A DNA stretch of 36,754 nt, from assembly GCA_029865965.1 (NCBI GenBank), contig JARXAJ010000033.1, positions 1-36,754 of the forward strand, read 5' to 3'. Shown here piece by piece: positions 1-8,399 of this stretch. The DNA comes from Aquabacterium sp. GTDB taxonomy: Bacteria; Pseudomonadota; Gammaproteobacteria; Burkholderiales; Burkholderiaceae_C. A model generated the notes under the pieces. The model saw only the letters and a program-made list of their open reading frames with translations. It ran no database searches and had not been told where the DNA came from. The translations under genes were made by a program, and so were the position numbers. Numbering within the stretch: position 1 is the stretch's first letter; each line of letters starts with the position of its first letter.

Positions 1-628
1 GGCCCCGGGTGTGCAGCGCGCCGGCCCGGCCACGCCCGGCCTGCGCCTGCTGGCCAGCCACCAAGCGCGCCCCTGGGGTGAGCTGCTGCGCCCGCTGAAC
101 AAGCAGTCCAGCAATGTCTACAGCCGGCTTTTGTATCTGCAACTGGGCCTGGCGCAGGCGGCCGACAACCCCGAGCTGCCCACCCGCGCCCTGGCCGACC
201 GGGCGGTGCGCCAGTGGCTGGCTGCCCGCCGCATCGATGCGCCCGGCCTGGTGGTCGACAACGGCTCGGGCCTGTCGCGCAGCGAACGCATCACGCCCCG
301 CACGCTGGCCCAGGTGCTGCAGGCCGCTCACCAGGGCCGTTGGGCGCCTGACCTGCTGATGAGCCTGCCGCTGGCCGGGGTGGACGGCACGCTGCGCAAC
401 CGCTTTGCCGCCGGCCCCGCCAGCGGCCAGGCCCGGCTCAAGACCGGCCTGCTGCGTGACGTGAGCGCCCTGGCCGGCTATGTGCCCGACCCGCAGGGCC
501 GGCCCTGGGTGCTGGTGGCCTTCATCAACCACCCTAACGCTGCAGCGGCGCGGCCGGCGCTGGACGCGCTGGTGGACTGGGTGGCTGGTGGCGGCCTGGC
601 CGGCGCTACGTCAGCGCCGGCACGTTGA
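1..628 (+). CDS. dacB: D-alanyl-D-alanine carboxypeptidase/endopeptidase (PBP4 family), 3' part
   Basis: The 5' end lies outside the window; about 208 C-terminal residues are visible. Periplasmic PBP4-type enzymes cleave the terminal D-Ala and peptide cross-bridges of peptidoglycan. Two of the three active-site motifs can be seen: SxN as SSN (codons 107-115, in the context [12 protein letters not shown], close to the PBP4 NKPSNNLYA pattern) and KTG (codons 440-448, [16 protein letters not shown]). A DNGSGLSR stretch typical of the family lies between them. The SxxK motif would be upstream of the window. The stop codon lies inside the 3' end of the convergent pncB gene (23-bp overlap), so no separate terminator fits between them. 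The family assignment is firm; the exact symbol rests on motif style. Confidence 0.85.
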   Translation, partial: APGVQRAGPATPGLRLLASHQARPWGELLRPLNKQSSNVYSRLLYLQLGLAQAADNPELPTRALADRAVRQWLAARRIDAPGLVVDNGSGLSRSERITPRTLAQVLQAAHQGRWAPDLLMSLPLAGVDGTLRNRFAAGPASGQARLKTGLLRDVSALAGYVPDPQGRPWVLVAFINHPNAAAARPALDALVDWVAGGGLAGATSAPAR

Positions 629-1808
629 ACACCTGCCGCAGATAGGCCAGAAAGGTCTGGTCGTCGCACAGGATCTTGCCCGGGCTGTCGCTCAGTTTGG
701 CCACCGGCTGGCCGTTGCAGTGCGTGAGCTTCATCACGATGTGCAGCGTGTGCAGGCCCATGTCGTTGGTCAGGTTGGTGCCGATGCCAAAGCCCAGCTG
801 GGTGCGGTCGGCAAAGTGCCGGTACAGCTCAAAGGCCCGGGGCAGGCTCAAGCCGTCGGAGAACACCAGCCGCTTGGTGTGGGTGTCGATGCGCAGCTTG
901 GCATAGTGCGCCAGCGCCTTCTCGCCCCAGCTGACAGGATCGCCCGAATCATGGCGCAGCCCATCGAACAGCTTGGCAAAGTACAGGTCGAAGTCGGCCA
1001 GGAAGGCGTCCATGCCCACCACGTCGGTCAGGGCAACGCCCAGGTCGCCGCGATACTCCTGCACCCAGGCCTCCAGCGCGGCCTTCTGAAAATCACGCAG
1101 CCGCACGCCCAGGGCCTGGTAGGTCTGCAGGAACTCATGCGCCATGGTGCCGATGGGCACCAGGCCCATGTCACGCGCCAGCAGCACGTTGCTGGTGCCC
1201 TTGAAATATTCGGGCACCGCATGTTGCAGCGTGGCCACCACCTCGCGGTGCCAGCTGCCCGAGAAGCGCCGCCGCACGCCGAAGTCGAAGAACTCGAACG
1301 GGTTGCGCCGCCGCGGCTCGTTGCCGAAGGCGCGCAGCAAGGCCACCTTGTCGGCGAGCCGGCGGCGGCCCTCGGCCAGCGCCGGGGCCTGGTCGAAGCG
1401 GCGGAAGTACAGCTCGTTGACGATGGCCAGCACATGGATCTCGAAGGCCATCACATGCACCTGCGGGCCGCGGGCCACGATCTCCAGCGTGCCGGCGTTG
1501 TCGCGCACGGTGATGAAGTCGCGCTGGAACTGGAAGATGCGCAGGAAGTCGACGAAGTCGGTCTTGATGAAGCGCAGCCCGCGCAGGTAGGCCAGCTCGT
1601 CGGGCTGGAAGCGCAGGCTGCACAGGTGGTCGAGCTGCTCGTTGAGCTCGCCGATCAGGTGCGACAGCGGGTAGTCGCGCGCATTGCGGCAGATGAAGAC
1701 GTACTCAGCCTGTGTCTGCGGGTGCCGGTGCAGCATCGCCTGCCACATCGTGAACTTGTAGAGATCGGTCTCCAGCAGGCTGCGGATGACGGGTTGCATG
1801 GTGACCAT
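606..1808 (-). CDS. pncB: Nicotinate phosphoribosyltransferase
   Basis: About 400 aa, equal to E. coli PncB. It makes nicotinate mononucleotide from nicotinate and PRPP with ATP hydrolysis, in the NAD salvage (Preiss-Handler) pathway, and is cytosolic. The N-terminus has the family pattern [16 protein letters not shown]. The IGTMAHEF motif holds the histidine phosphorylated in the enzyme (about His224). A second conserved stretch is RHDSGDP, followed by SDGL and GIGTNLTND. Two ATGs 9 bp apart (1808 and 1799) could be the start, and neither has a clear Shine-Dalgarno; I chose the upstream one because it gives the usual length. The frame stays open to 2078 but that part has no family similarity. 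It is divergent from the serine hydrolase, with under 100 bp between them for both promoters. Confidence 0.93.
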   Translation of the reverse strand: MVTMQPVIRSLLETDLYKFTMWQAMLHRHPQTQAEYVFICRNARDYPLSHLIGELNEQLDHLCSLRFQPDELAYLRGLRFIKTDFVDFLRIFQFQRDFITVRDNAGTLEIVARGPQVHVMAFEIHVLAIVNELYFRRFDQAPALAEGRRRLADKVALLRAFGNEPRRRNPFEFFDFGVRRRFSGSWHREVVATLQHAVPEYFKGTSNVLLARDMGLVPIGTMAHEFLQTYQALGVRLRDFQKAALEAWVQEYRGDLGVALTDVVGMDAFLADFDLYFAKLFDGLRHDSGDPVSWGEKALAHYAKLRIDTHTKRLVFSDGLSLPRAFELYRHFADRTQLGFGIGTNLTNDMGLHTLHIVMKLTHCNGQPVAKLSDSPGKILCDDQTFLAYLRQVFNVPALT

Positions 1809-1899
1809 CTGGGGAGCTGCGGGCAGGGTGCCCACCGCCGGGCAAGGGTGCAGGCCAGTATAGGATCGACCACCGTCACCACCCATGGGTGCTTGCACG

Positions 1900-2988
1900 A
1901 TGCGCCGCCGATCCCTGCTGGCCCTGGCAGGCCTGCCTGCCCTGCCACTTGCGGCTGCCCGCGCCCAGGAGGCGCCGGCCTGCAGCGGCAGCCATGCCGC
2001 GTTGTGCGCGCTGGCGCAGCGGGTGGCTGCCGATGGCAGCAACACCCATGCGCTGCTGGTGCAGCGTGGCGCCACCACGCTGGCCGAGGCCTACTTCACC
2101 GGCACCGACAGGCCGTCGGGTGACTGGATTGCGCGCAGCGTGGCCTTCAGCGCCGACCATCCGCACGACCTGCGCTCGATCAGCAAGAGCGTCACCGGCC
2201 TGGTGGCCGGCATCGTGCACGGCCGCGGCCAGCTCGACCTGCAGCAACCGGTGCTGGACCACTTTCCGGAACTGGCCGACCTGGCCACGCCCGAGCGCCG
2301 GCTGATCACGGTGCAGCACTTGCTGGACATGACGGTGGGCTGGGAATGGGACGAGTCCAGCGTGCCCTATACCGACCCGGCCAACAGCGAGACCCGCATG
2401 GCCTGGGCTGCCGACCGCAACCGCCACCTGCTGGGCCTGCCGATGCTGCACACCCCCGGCAGCCGCTGGGCTTACAGCGGTGGCGCCACCGCGCTGCTGG
2501 GCGACATCATCGAACGCCGCAGCGGCCAGGGGCTGAAGGACCTGGCCCAGGCCGAGTTGTTCAACCCGCTGGGTATTGCGCCCGTCACCTGGCGGGCCGA
2601 CCGCAACGGCCGCACGCTGGCGTTTTCAGGCCTGCGGCTGCGCCCGCGTGAGCTGGCCCGCATCGGCCGCCTGCTGCTCGACGGCGGCCAGTGGCAGGGC
2701 CGCATGGTGGTGCCCGCCGACTGGATCGCCGCCACCCTGGCCACCGGTGTGCCGGCAGGTGACGGCCTGAGCTTCGGCCGCCAGTGGTGGCAGGGCCGCT
2801 ACACCCGCGGGCCGGGTGCGGGCGTCGCCTTCATCGCCGGCATGGGCAACGGTGGCCAGCGCTTGTTTGCCGTGCCGCAGCTCGACCTGGTGGTGGTGAT
2901 CACTGCCGGCCGCTACAACCAGCCGGGCAACGGCGTGCCGTCGAGCCGGCTGTTCCGCGAGGTGCTGGCCGCCGTGCAGCAGGGCTGA
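1900..2988 (+). CDS. Secreted serine hydrolase, beta-lactamase/class C family
   Basis: About 362 aa. It begins with a signal peptide ([17 protein letters not shown], cleavage near AAARAQ/EA). An in-frame ATG at 1885 would add five residues; the start at 1900 gives the cleaner signal peptide. The SxxK motif is SISK (Ser93, Lys96). The second motif region reads [15 protein letters not shown], where YSG takes the place of the canonical YxN. The third region is GMGNGGQ. This fits the PF00144 hydrolases (esterases, D-aminopeptidases, PBP-like enzymes) rather than a true beta-lactamase. The substrate cannot be read from the sequence. The first half carries two cysteines after the signal (CSGSHAALC) that could form a disulfide in the periplasm. 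The next + strand gene follows after about 95 bp. Confidence 0.8.
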   Translation: MRRRSLLALAGLPALPLAAARAQEAPACSGSHAALCALAQRVAADGSNTHALLVQRGATTLAEAYFTGTDRPSGDWIARSVAFSADHPHDLRSISKSVTGLVAGIVHGRGQLDLQQPVLDHFPELADLATPERRLITVQHLLDMTVGWEWDESSVPYTDPANSETRMAWAADRNRHLLGLPMLHTPGSRWAYSGGATALLGDIIERRSGQGLKDLAQAELFNPLGIAPVTWRADRNGRTLAFSGLRLRPRELARIGRLLLDGGQWQGRMVVPADWIAATLATGVPAGDGLSFGRQWWQGRYTRGPGAGVAFIAGMGNGGQRLFAVPQLDLVVVITAGRYNQPGNGVPSSRLFREVLAAVQQG

Positions 2989-3082
2989 GGGCGGTGCTGC
3001 AGGCAGCCAGAGGCCCGGAGATACTCCCGGCATCAACCCGGGCAAGCGGCCTGCGCACGTGCCCACCTTCACCTGGAACACC

Positions 3083-3601
3083 ATGGAAAAACTCTTGGCA
3101 AGCGTTGGGTCGCTGCTGTATGGCATGCGCTTCACCATGCTCTTCTTCTATGTCGGGCTGGTCGCCATCATCTTCGGCATCCTGGGCAAGTTCCTGCTCG
3201 AGACCTACAAGCTGATGAACACCCTGCTGTTCGGCGACCTGGGCAAGATCGACCTGATCATCAAGGTGCTGGAGCTCGTCGACATGACCATGGTGGCGCA
3301 GCTGGTGTGGGTGGTGGCGCTGGCGGGGGTCTCGCTGTTCGTCACCACCGGGCACTTCGACACCAAGGACATGAAAAAGCCCGACTGGCTGGACCATGTC
3401 AACACCTACAACCTGAAGCTCAAGCTGGCGTTTGCCATCATCTCCATCTCGGGCGTGCATGCGTTGAAGACCTACCTCAGCGGCGACCTGACGCTCGACA
3501 ACATCCAGATCATCAGCATGGTCGCGGTGATCCACTTCACCTTCGTGCTGTCGGCCATCGGCATCTCGTTTGCCGAGCGGCTGACGCGGGAGAACCATTA
3601 G
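3083..3601 (+). CDS. YqhA/UPF0114 family integral membrane protein
   Basis: 172 aa, matching UPF0114 (TIGR00645) in length and pattern. It has hydrophobic segments near residues 15-38, 65-90, 112-130 and 140-160, a conserved LxxVDMTMVAQLV motif, and the C-terminal signature IHFTFVLSAIGISFAERLTRxNH. It lies in the inner membrane; the function is unknown and E. coli YqhA is likewise uncharacterised. ATG 3083 was chosen over GTG 3059 because MEKLLASVGSLLYGMRF aligns with the start of relatives; a short GGA lies five bases upstream. It is slightly less G/C-extreme at third positions than its neighbours, as expected for a membrane protein rich in Ile and Phe. Confidence 0.88.
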   Translation: MEKLLASVGSLLYGMRFTMLFFYVGLVAIIFGILGKFLLETYKLMNTLLFGDLGKIDLIIKVLELVDMTMVAQLVWVVALAGVSLFVTTGHFDTKDMKKPDWLDHVNTYNLKLKLAFAIISISGVHALKTYLSGDLTLDNIQIISMVAVIHFTFVLSAIGISFAERLTRENH

Positions 3602-3662
3602 GCCCGCAGGCTCAAGCCGCTGCCGCCCTGGCCGACAACATGGCGTGACCCGCCCACTGCGC

Positions 3663-4352
3663 ATGCTATCGATCGCCCGCCGCCTGGCGGCCGCCGTGGC
3701 TGGCTGCATGTTGGCAGCCGCCTCGGCCCATGCCCAGGGCAACCTGCGTGACCAGGAGATCGCCCAGTGCCTGCCCGGCGAGGTGGCCACCTGGGGTGAC
3801 GGGCGGGATAGGCCGGTGGCCACCGGCGCACTGCTGCTGGCCTACCGGCATGACGAAGCGCCGCCCTGGTTCAACGCTGACTTGGTGCTGGCTGCGGTGC
3901 AGCGTGCGGCCCAGGCCTGGTCGGCTTGCGGCATCGGCGTGCAGGTGCAGGCGGTGGCGCCCGGTGCGCGTGTGCCGCCCGGGGCGGTGCTGGTGCTGTG
4001 GAGCGACGCTGCAGCCGGCGGCAATTTCGGCCTGGCCAATCTGCGCACCCACAGCCTGGCGCTGGGGCCGGCGGCCTTCCGGCTGCTGAACCAGCGCAAC
4101 CCGGCCCACCCGGCGGCCGACACGCTGCAGATGGTGGTGTCGCACGAGATGGGCCACTTCTTCGGCTTGATGGCCCATTCACGCCGCTGCGTGGACGTGA
4201 TGAGCTACTACGACAACGGCCAGGGCGAGCGCTGCTTCACCCGCGACGGCGCCATGCCCGCCGGCCGCGGCGACTACCGCTCGTTGCTGCCCACCGCCTG
4301 CGACATCGCCCGCTGCCGGGCGGTCCATGCCGGCGCGCTGGCGCCCGGGTGA
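3663..4352 (+). CDS. Predicted secreted matrixin-like zinc metalloprotease
   Basis: 229 aa from ATG 3663 (a GTG at 3645 would add six residues). An N-terminal signal peptide ends near ASAHA/QG. A metzincin-like region lies near residues 160-183: HEMGHFFGLMAH, then DVMSYYD, where Met180 looks like the Met-turn. His161, Glu162 and His165 form the HExxH core. The third zinc ligand expected at residue 171 (HExxHxxGxxH) is Ala; a His is present one position later (172). Four cysteines in the C-terminal third (C176, then in GERCF, TACD and ARCR) could form disulfides. No pro-domain cysteine switch was recognised. Substrate unknown. It is flanked by yqhA and a crotonase gene on the same strand, and neither neighbour explains it. 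Confidence 0.65.
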   Translation: MLSIARRLAAAVAGCMLAAASAHAQGNLRDQEIAQCLPGEVATWGDGRDRPVATGALLLAYRHDEAPPWFNADLVLAAVQRAAQAWSACGIGVQVQAVAPGARVPPGAVLVLWSDAAAGGNFGLANLRTHSLALGPAAFRLLNQRNPAHPAADTLQMVVSHEMGHFFGLMAHSRRCVDVMSYYDNGQGERCFTRDGAMPAGRGDYRSLLPTACDIARCRAVHAGALAPG

Positions 4353-4422
4353 CGCCGCACTGCCGCCGCGCCGGGTAGGCTGGACAGCTCGCCACTGCAC
4401 AGGCCGCAGCGCCTGCCCGCCC

Positions 4423-5274
4423 ATGGACTATCTTGGCTACCAATGCCTGCGCGTCAGCCTGCAGCAGGGCGTGGCGCGGGTGCTGCTCGACAACGGGCCG
4501 ATCAACCTGCTGGACAAGCCGCTGTTCAAGGAACTGCTGCGCCTGACCGATGCGCTGGCCGCTGATGACGACGTGCGGGTGGTGGTGCTGGGCTCGGCCA
4601 ACCCTCACTACTTCATCGCCCACTTCGACGTCGGGCTGATCCAGCGCTTCCCCACCGCAGCGCCGGCGCCAGACGCACTGCTGTCGCCCTTCCACCGCAT
4701 GGCCGAGACCTGGCGCACCATGCCCAAGGCCACCATCGCCGTGGTCGAAGGCCGCGCCGGCGGCGGCGGCAGCGAGATCGCGCTGAGCTGCGACATGCGC
4801 TTTGCGCTGCGCGGCGGCGCGGTGTTCAACCAGCCCGAGGTGGCGCTGGGCATCCTGCCCGGAGGCTCGGGCACCGTGCGGCTGGCGCGCCTGCTGGGCC
4901 GCAGCCGGGCGCTGGAGGCGGTGCTGGGCTGCGATGACATCGACGCTGCGCTGGCCGAAGACTGGGGCTGGGTGAACCGCGCGCTGCCGGCCGATGCACT
5001 GTGGCCGCATGTCGACCGGCTGGCTGAGCGCATCGCCAGCTTTCCACCGCATGCGGTGGCGGCGGCCAAGGCCAGCGTGCTGCGTGCCGAGCATGGCTTA
5101 GTGGCCGACCTGCAGGCCGAGGCGGCGGCCTTCCAGGGCACGCTGACAGGCCCCGGCACGCAGGCGGCGATGGCGCGGTTTCTGGCCGGTGGTGGGCAGA
5201 CGCCTGAAGGCGAAGCCCGGCTGGGCGCGCTGTGCGGCGAATTGCATGCCGGCCCGGGTGCTGGCCTGACCTGA
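4423..5274 (+). CDS. Enoyl-CoA hydratase/isomerase (crotonase) family protein
   Basis: 283 aa. The crotonase core is recognisable: VARVLLDNGPINLLD at the N-terminus, SANPHYFIAHFDV, then the oxyanion-hole stretch VEGRAGGGGSEIALSCDMRFA, followed by FNQPEVALGILPGGSGTVRLARLLG. The second family acidic position is represented by the PEV motif. Members act on acyl-CoA thioesters, but the substrate cannot be told from the sequence. ATG 4423 is the first start that gives the usual crotonase N-terminus; the open frame upstream (to 4327) overlaps nothing useful. The gene ends 17 bp from the convergent desaturase-family gene. Confidence 0.85.
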   Translation: MDYLGYQCLRVSLQQGVARVLLDNGPINLLDKPLFKELLRLTDALAADDDVRVVVLGSANPHYFIAHFDVGLIQRFPTAAPAPDALLSPFHRMAETWRTMPKATIAVVEGRAGGGGSEIALSCDMRFALRGGAVFNQPEVALGILPGGSGTVRLARLLGRSRALEAVLGCDDIDAALAEDWGWVNRALPADALWPHVDRLAERIASFPPHAVAAAKASVLRAEHGLVADLQAEAAAFQGTLTGPGTQAAMARFLAGGGQTPEGEARLGALCGELHAGPGAGLT

Positions 5275-5308
5275 GCCCGCGCGGCTGGCCGTCACGCGCA
5301 TCGCGGGC
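5275..5308. terminator. Possible weak shared hairpin between convergent genes
   Basis: GCCCGCG (5275-5281) and CGCGGGC (5302-5308) are perfectly complementary with a 20-base loop. They sit across the 17-bp gap between the crotonase stop and the desaturase stop, partly inside the desaturase 3' end. There is no T-run on either side, so a Rho-independent role is only a guess. Confidence 0.2.
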
Positions 5309-6158
5309 AGATCGGAACCAGCAGCATCTTGCGCCACATCGCCCAGCCGCGCGTGGGTGGCAGATCGGTGATCCCCACCTGCGCCGGCCCCCGTCCGCAG
5401 GGTGCCCGGCAGGTGCCGAACACCTGGTCCCACAGCGGCAGGGCGGTGCTGAAGTTCAGCGCCTCGGCCGGTACGGTGCTGTGGTGCCAGCGGTGCAGCT
5501 CGGCGGTGCCGATCCAGCGGTTCAGCGGCCCCAAGGTACCGGCAATGTTGGCGTGCACCGCGAAAGACTGCACCTGGATGAACAACGATGCCCAGGCGAT
5601 GACCAGGGGGTCGAAGCCCAGCACCAGCCAGGGCACGGTGCGTGCAAACTGGTTCCACAGCACGTTGACCGGATGCGCCGTCAGGTTGTTGCTGGCGTTC
5701 ACCCGCACCGGTGCGTGGTGCAGCGCATGCACACGCCAGCCCCATCCACCGCGGTGGGCCCAGCGGTGCAGCGCATAGGGCCCCAGTTCGCCCAATGCCA
5801 CGGCTGCCGGCACGGCAATCCAGGGTGACCAGTCTGCGGCGGCACCGGGCACCATTGCGGCAATCGACAGCGCCAGCCAGGCCAGCACCAAGCCGCCGGC
5901 AGCGTCGGTCACGGCGTTCAAGCCCAGAAAGGCCCCGTCCCGCGCCAGATCGCCTGCCCCCGGTGACCAGCCCGGCCGGGCCGGCCAGCGCCGTTCGGCC
6001 CACATCAGCCAGGCCAGCGACAGCAGCGTGCCCAGCGTCAGCATCGCGGCGGCTGACAGCGCGGCCATGCTGCACAACCAGGCAAAAGGCGGCAGGCCGG
6101 CCAGAACGGCCAGGTGCGGCCAGTTCCAGCGCAGGGTGGTGCTTGTCGGGTGGGTCAT
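5292..6158 (-). CDS. Sterol desaturase/fatty acid hydroxylase family membrane protein
   Basis: 288 aa from ATG 6158 (an ATG at 6191 would add 11 residues). Hydrophobic segments lie near residues 10-55 and 75-110. The di-iron histidine clusters of PF04116 are present in order: HRWAHRGG, HALHHAPVRVN (HxxHH), and LHRWHHS, together with N-T-x-H in NNLTAHPVN. These integral membrane oxygenases hydroxylate or desaturate lipid tails. The substrate here is unknown. The gene is divergent from a Crp/Fnr-type regulator with about 100 bp between the starts, which suggests a regulatory link, as is common for such pairs; that link is inference. Confidence 0.85.
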   Translation of the reverse strand: MTHPTSTTLRWNWPHLAVLAGLPPFAWLCSMAALSAAAMLTLGTLLSLAWLMWAERRWPARPGWSPGAGDLARDGAFLGLNAVTDAAGGLVLAWLALSIAAMVPGAAADWSPWIAVPAAVALGELGPYALHRWAHRGGWGWRVHALHHAPVRVNASNNLTAHPVNVLWNQFARTVPWLVLGFDPLVIAWASLFIQVQSFAVHANIAGTLGPLNRWIGTAELHRWHHSTVPAEALNFSTALPLWDQVFGTCRAPCGRGPAQVGITDLPPTRGWAMWRKMLLVPICPRCA

Positions 6159-6219
6159 CGTCGGAGCTTTCGGGTCGGCATGGGCCACCATGGTCGGTGG
6201 GCAGGGGCAGCAACGCCTT

Positions 6220-6229
6220 AACCCGGGTT
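6220..6229. promoter_or_regulatory. 10-bp perfect palindrome in divergent promoter region
   Basis: AACCCGGGTT is a perfect palindrome in the 104-bp gap between the desaturase-family gene (-) and the Crp/Fnr regulator (+). It could be an operator. It does not resemble the FNR/CRP consensus (TTGAT-N4-ATCAA or TGTGA-N6-TCACA), and in a GC-rich genome a 10-bp palindrome can arise by chance. Confidence 0.2.
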
Positions 6230-6262
6230 CACCAGGCGCGCGCAGCGCGGAGAATCCAGCCG

Positions 6263-6901
6263 ATGACCGACCACTGCCCAGCCTGCGGGCCCGGGTTTCT
6301 GTACTGGATCAACGCCGACCCGCTGCGCCAGGCCGCCTGGCTGGCCCTGCCACGCCGCGTGCTGGTGGCAGGTGAGGTGCTGCAGGCGGTGGGGCAGCCG
6401 CTGGGTGCGGTCTGGTTTGTCGAGCAGGGCTTGCTGCGCAGCCATTTTCTGAATGGGGATGGGCGGGAGCGCACCAGTGCGTTCCATGCCGAATGGCAAT
6501 GGGCCGGCATGCCGCCGCAACAGGGCGCCGCTGCGGCCGCCACCTGCGCCATCGACGCGCTGGAGCGCAGCCGTGTGGTCGAGCTGGGCCATGCCGCCTT
6601 GCAGGCCTGGTTGCAGCAGCAACCGGCGCTGCGCGCAACCCTGACCGACGCCTTGCTGGCCAACCTGCTGGCCCTGTCACGGCGCCAGTCGGCGTTGATG
6701 ATGGACAGCGCCGAGCAGCGCTACCAGCAGTTCCTGGCAGAGCAACCGGACATCGCCGAGCGGGTGGCGCTGCACCAGGTGGCCAGCTACCTGGGGATCA
6801 CCAACGTGGCGCTGTCCCGGGTGCGGCGGCGCATGCGCGGCCGCCAGCCAGCACCGGCTGGTGCAGGTACAACGCCAGGTCACGGCCCTGTGAAGCCTTG
6901 A
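6263..6901 (+). CDS. Crp/Fnr family transcriptional regulator
   Basis: 212 aa. Residues about 30-115 form a cyclic-nucleotide-binding-like beta domain (VLVAGEVLQAVGQPLGAVWFVEQGLLRSHF, then DGRERTSAFHAE). The C-terminus has a Crp-type helix-turn-helix (VALHQVASYLGITNVALSRVRRRM). The N-terminus has two cysteines (CPAC), but not the FNR four-cysteine pattern, so oxygen sensing through an Fe-S cluster is not supported. The effector is unknown. ATG 6263 has GGAG about nine bases upstream. The frame is open far upstream (from 5711), but that region is antisense to the desaturase gene and is not protein-like. Probably controls the divergent desaturase-family gene, itself, or the DUF3179 gene 52 bp downstream. 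Confidence 0.83.
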   Translation: MTDHCPACGPGFLYWINADPLRQAAWLALPRRVLVAGEVLQAVGQPLGAVWFVEQGLLRSHFLNGDGRERTSAFHAEWQWAGMPPQQGAAAAATCAIDALERSRVVELGHAALQAWLQQQPALRATLTDALLANLLALSRRQSALMMDSAEQRYQQFLAEQPDIAERVALHQVASYLGITNVALSRVRRRMRGRQPAPAGAGTTPGHGPVKP

Positions 6902-6953
6902 TGCGGTGTTGCATCCCACAATTGCCGTGGGTCAACGTCAGCAGGGGCGCAAC

Positions 6954-8390
6954 ATGACTGGGCGGGTTCTGTGCATCGTGGCCGTTCTGGCGGTGTGCAG
7001 CGCCATGCCGAGCCAGGCCGCCCGGCCCCAGGCTGGCAGCCCGCAGGCGGTGTCAGCGGGTGCGGGTGCGGGTGCGGACGATCCCGCCCAGCGTGTCTTG
7101 CCGGCCAATGCCGTGCTGCCCTTGCAGGACTTCCTGGCCTTGCTGGACGTGCCCGGCACCAAGGCGCGGGCGGCGCTGGCGCGCATCGACAAGCAGTGGC
7201 GTGACGGTTATGCCGCCATGCTGCTCGAAGGCAGCGGCTTCATGCCCGACGACTTTGTGCAGCGTGATGTGCTGGCCCTGCTGGCGCGCAAGTCGGGGCT
7301 GCGCAGCACCGACGTGAACGCGCTGTACGAATGGCTGTGGGCGACCGCTCCGCCGCTGCACCCGCAGTACGCCGAGTTCAAGGCACGCTTGTACGAAGTG
7401 CTCGACCCGCAGTTTCGTGAGCATTTCGCGCAGCAGCCCAAGACGGCGATCCGCCTCGACGAGATCCGCTGGGGCGGGGTGCGCCGCGACGGCATCCCGC
7501 CGCTGAAGAACCCGAAGATGACCGGCGCTGCGCAGGCGGGCTGGCTGGCCGATGACGACATCGTCTTCGGCGTGGCCATCGACGGTGATGTGCGGGCCTA
7601 CCCGAAACGCATCCTGGCCTGGCACGAGATGGTCAAGGACCGCATCGCCGGGCGCGAACTCAACGGCGTCTACTGCACCCTGTGCGGGGCGATGGTGCTG
7701 TACGACACCACCGTCGACGGCGTGCACCATGAACTGGGGACCAGCGGGTTCTTGTACCGGTCGAACAAGCTGATGTACGACCACGCCACCAAGTCCCTGT
7801 GGTCCACACTGACTGGCACCCCGGTGGTGGGCCCGCTGGTGGGCCAGGGCATCACGCTGCGCAGCCTGCACCTGGTCACCACCACCTGGAAGGCCTGGCG
7901 CCAGCGCCACCCCACAACCCGCGTGCTGTCGCCCGACACCGGCCACCTGCGCGACTACAGCGAAGGTGCGGCCTACCGGCGCTACTTCGCCACCGATGAG
8001 CTGATGTTCAACGTGCCCAGGCGCGACACCCGGCTGGCCAACAAGGCCGAGGTGCTGGCGCTGCGCTTTGCGCAGGCGCCTGGTGACGCGCTGGCCATCT
8101 CGGCCCAGCGCCTGTTGGCTGAGCGGGTGCTGCATGCCCAGGTGGGCCCGGTGCGGCTGGTGGTGCTGACCGACGACAGCGGCGCCAACCGCGTCTACCA
8201 GGCCGATGGCGCGGCCCTGCTCAGCTGGAACGGGCAGGACCGTGCGCTGGATGCAGCCGGCGTGGCCTGGCGGGTGGCTGAAGACGGCCTGCACGGCCCG
8301 CTCGGGCAGGTGCGCCAGCGCCTGCCGGCACACCGCGCGTTCTGGTTCGGCTGGGTGGCAGCTTTTCCAACCACGCGCCTGGTGAAGTAG
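6954..8390 (+). CDS. Secreted DUF3179 domain-containing protein
   Basis: 478 aa. The signal peptide is MTGRVLCIVAVLAVCSAM with cleavage near SQA/AR. The DUF3179 (PF11376) core covers about residues 190-370 with typical blocks: DGDVRAYPKRILAWHEMV, YCTLCGAMVLYD (a CxxC pair) and GTSGFLYRSNKLMYDHATKSLWS. Function unknown; members are exported, and the invariant CxLC suggests a metal or redox site, which is inference. The N-terminal 25 residues after the signal include a SAGAGAGAD stretch encoded by tandem GGTGCG repeats (7057-7078). ATG 6954 was chosen because it starts the signal peptide; GTG 6906 would add 16 residues. It lies 52 bp after the Crp/Fnr regulator and may be co-transcribed. It ends 9 bp from convergent msrA. 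Confidence 0.85.
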   Translation: MTGRVLCIVAVLAVCSAMPSQAARPQAGSPQAVSAGAGAGADDPAQRVLPANAVLPLQDFLALLDVPGTKARAALARIDKQWRDGYAAMLLEGSGFMPDDFVQRDVLALLARKSGLRSTDVNALYEWLWATAPPLHPQYAEFKARLYEVLDPQFREHFAQQPKTAIRLDEIRWGGVRRDGIPPLKNPKMTGAAQAGWLADDDIVFGVAIDGDVRAYPKRILAWHEMVKDRIAGRELNGVYCTLCGAMVLYDTTVDGVHHELGTSGFLYRSNKLMYDHATKSLWSTLTGTPVVGPLVGQGITLRSLHLVTTTWKAWRQRHPTTRVLSPDTGHLRDYSEGAAYRRYFATDELMFNVPRRDTRLANKAEVLALRFAQAPGDALAISAQRLLAERVLHAQVGPVRLVVLTDDSGANRVYQADGAALLSWNGQDRALDAAGVAWRVAEDGLHGPLGQVRQRLPAHRAFWFGWVAAFPTTRLVK

Positions 8391-8399
8391 ACCGGCGCC

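Noticed and set aside
480-2123. Very long open frame on the + strand across pncB
   Set aside because: It is antisense to a clear pncB and its translation is Gln/His/Gly/Val-rich without any domain. Similar long antisense frames at 12638-13960, 16675-18081 and 32098-33717 have the same origin: high GC at third positions removes stop codons on the opposite strand.
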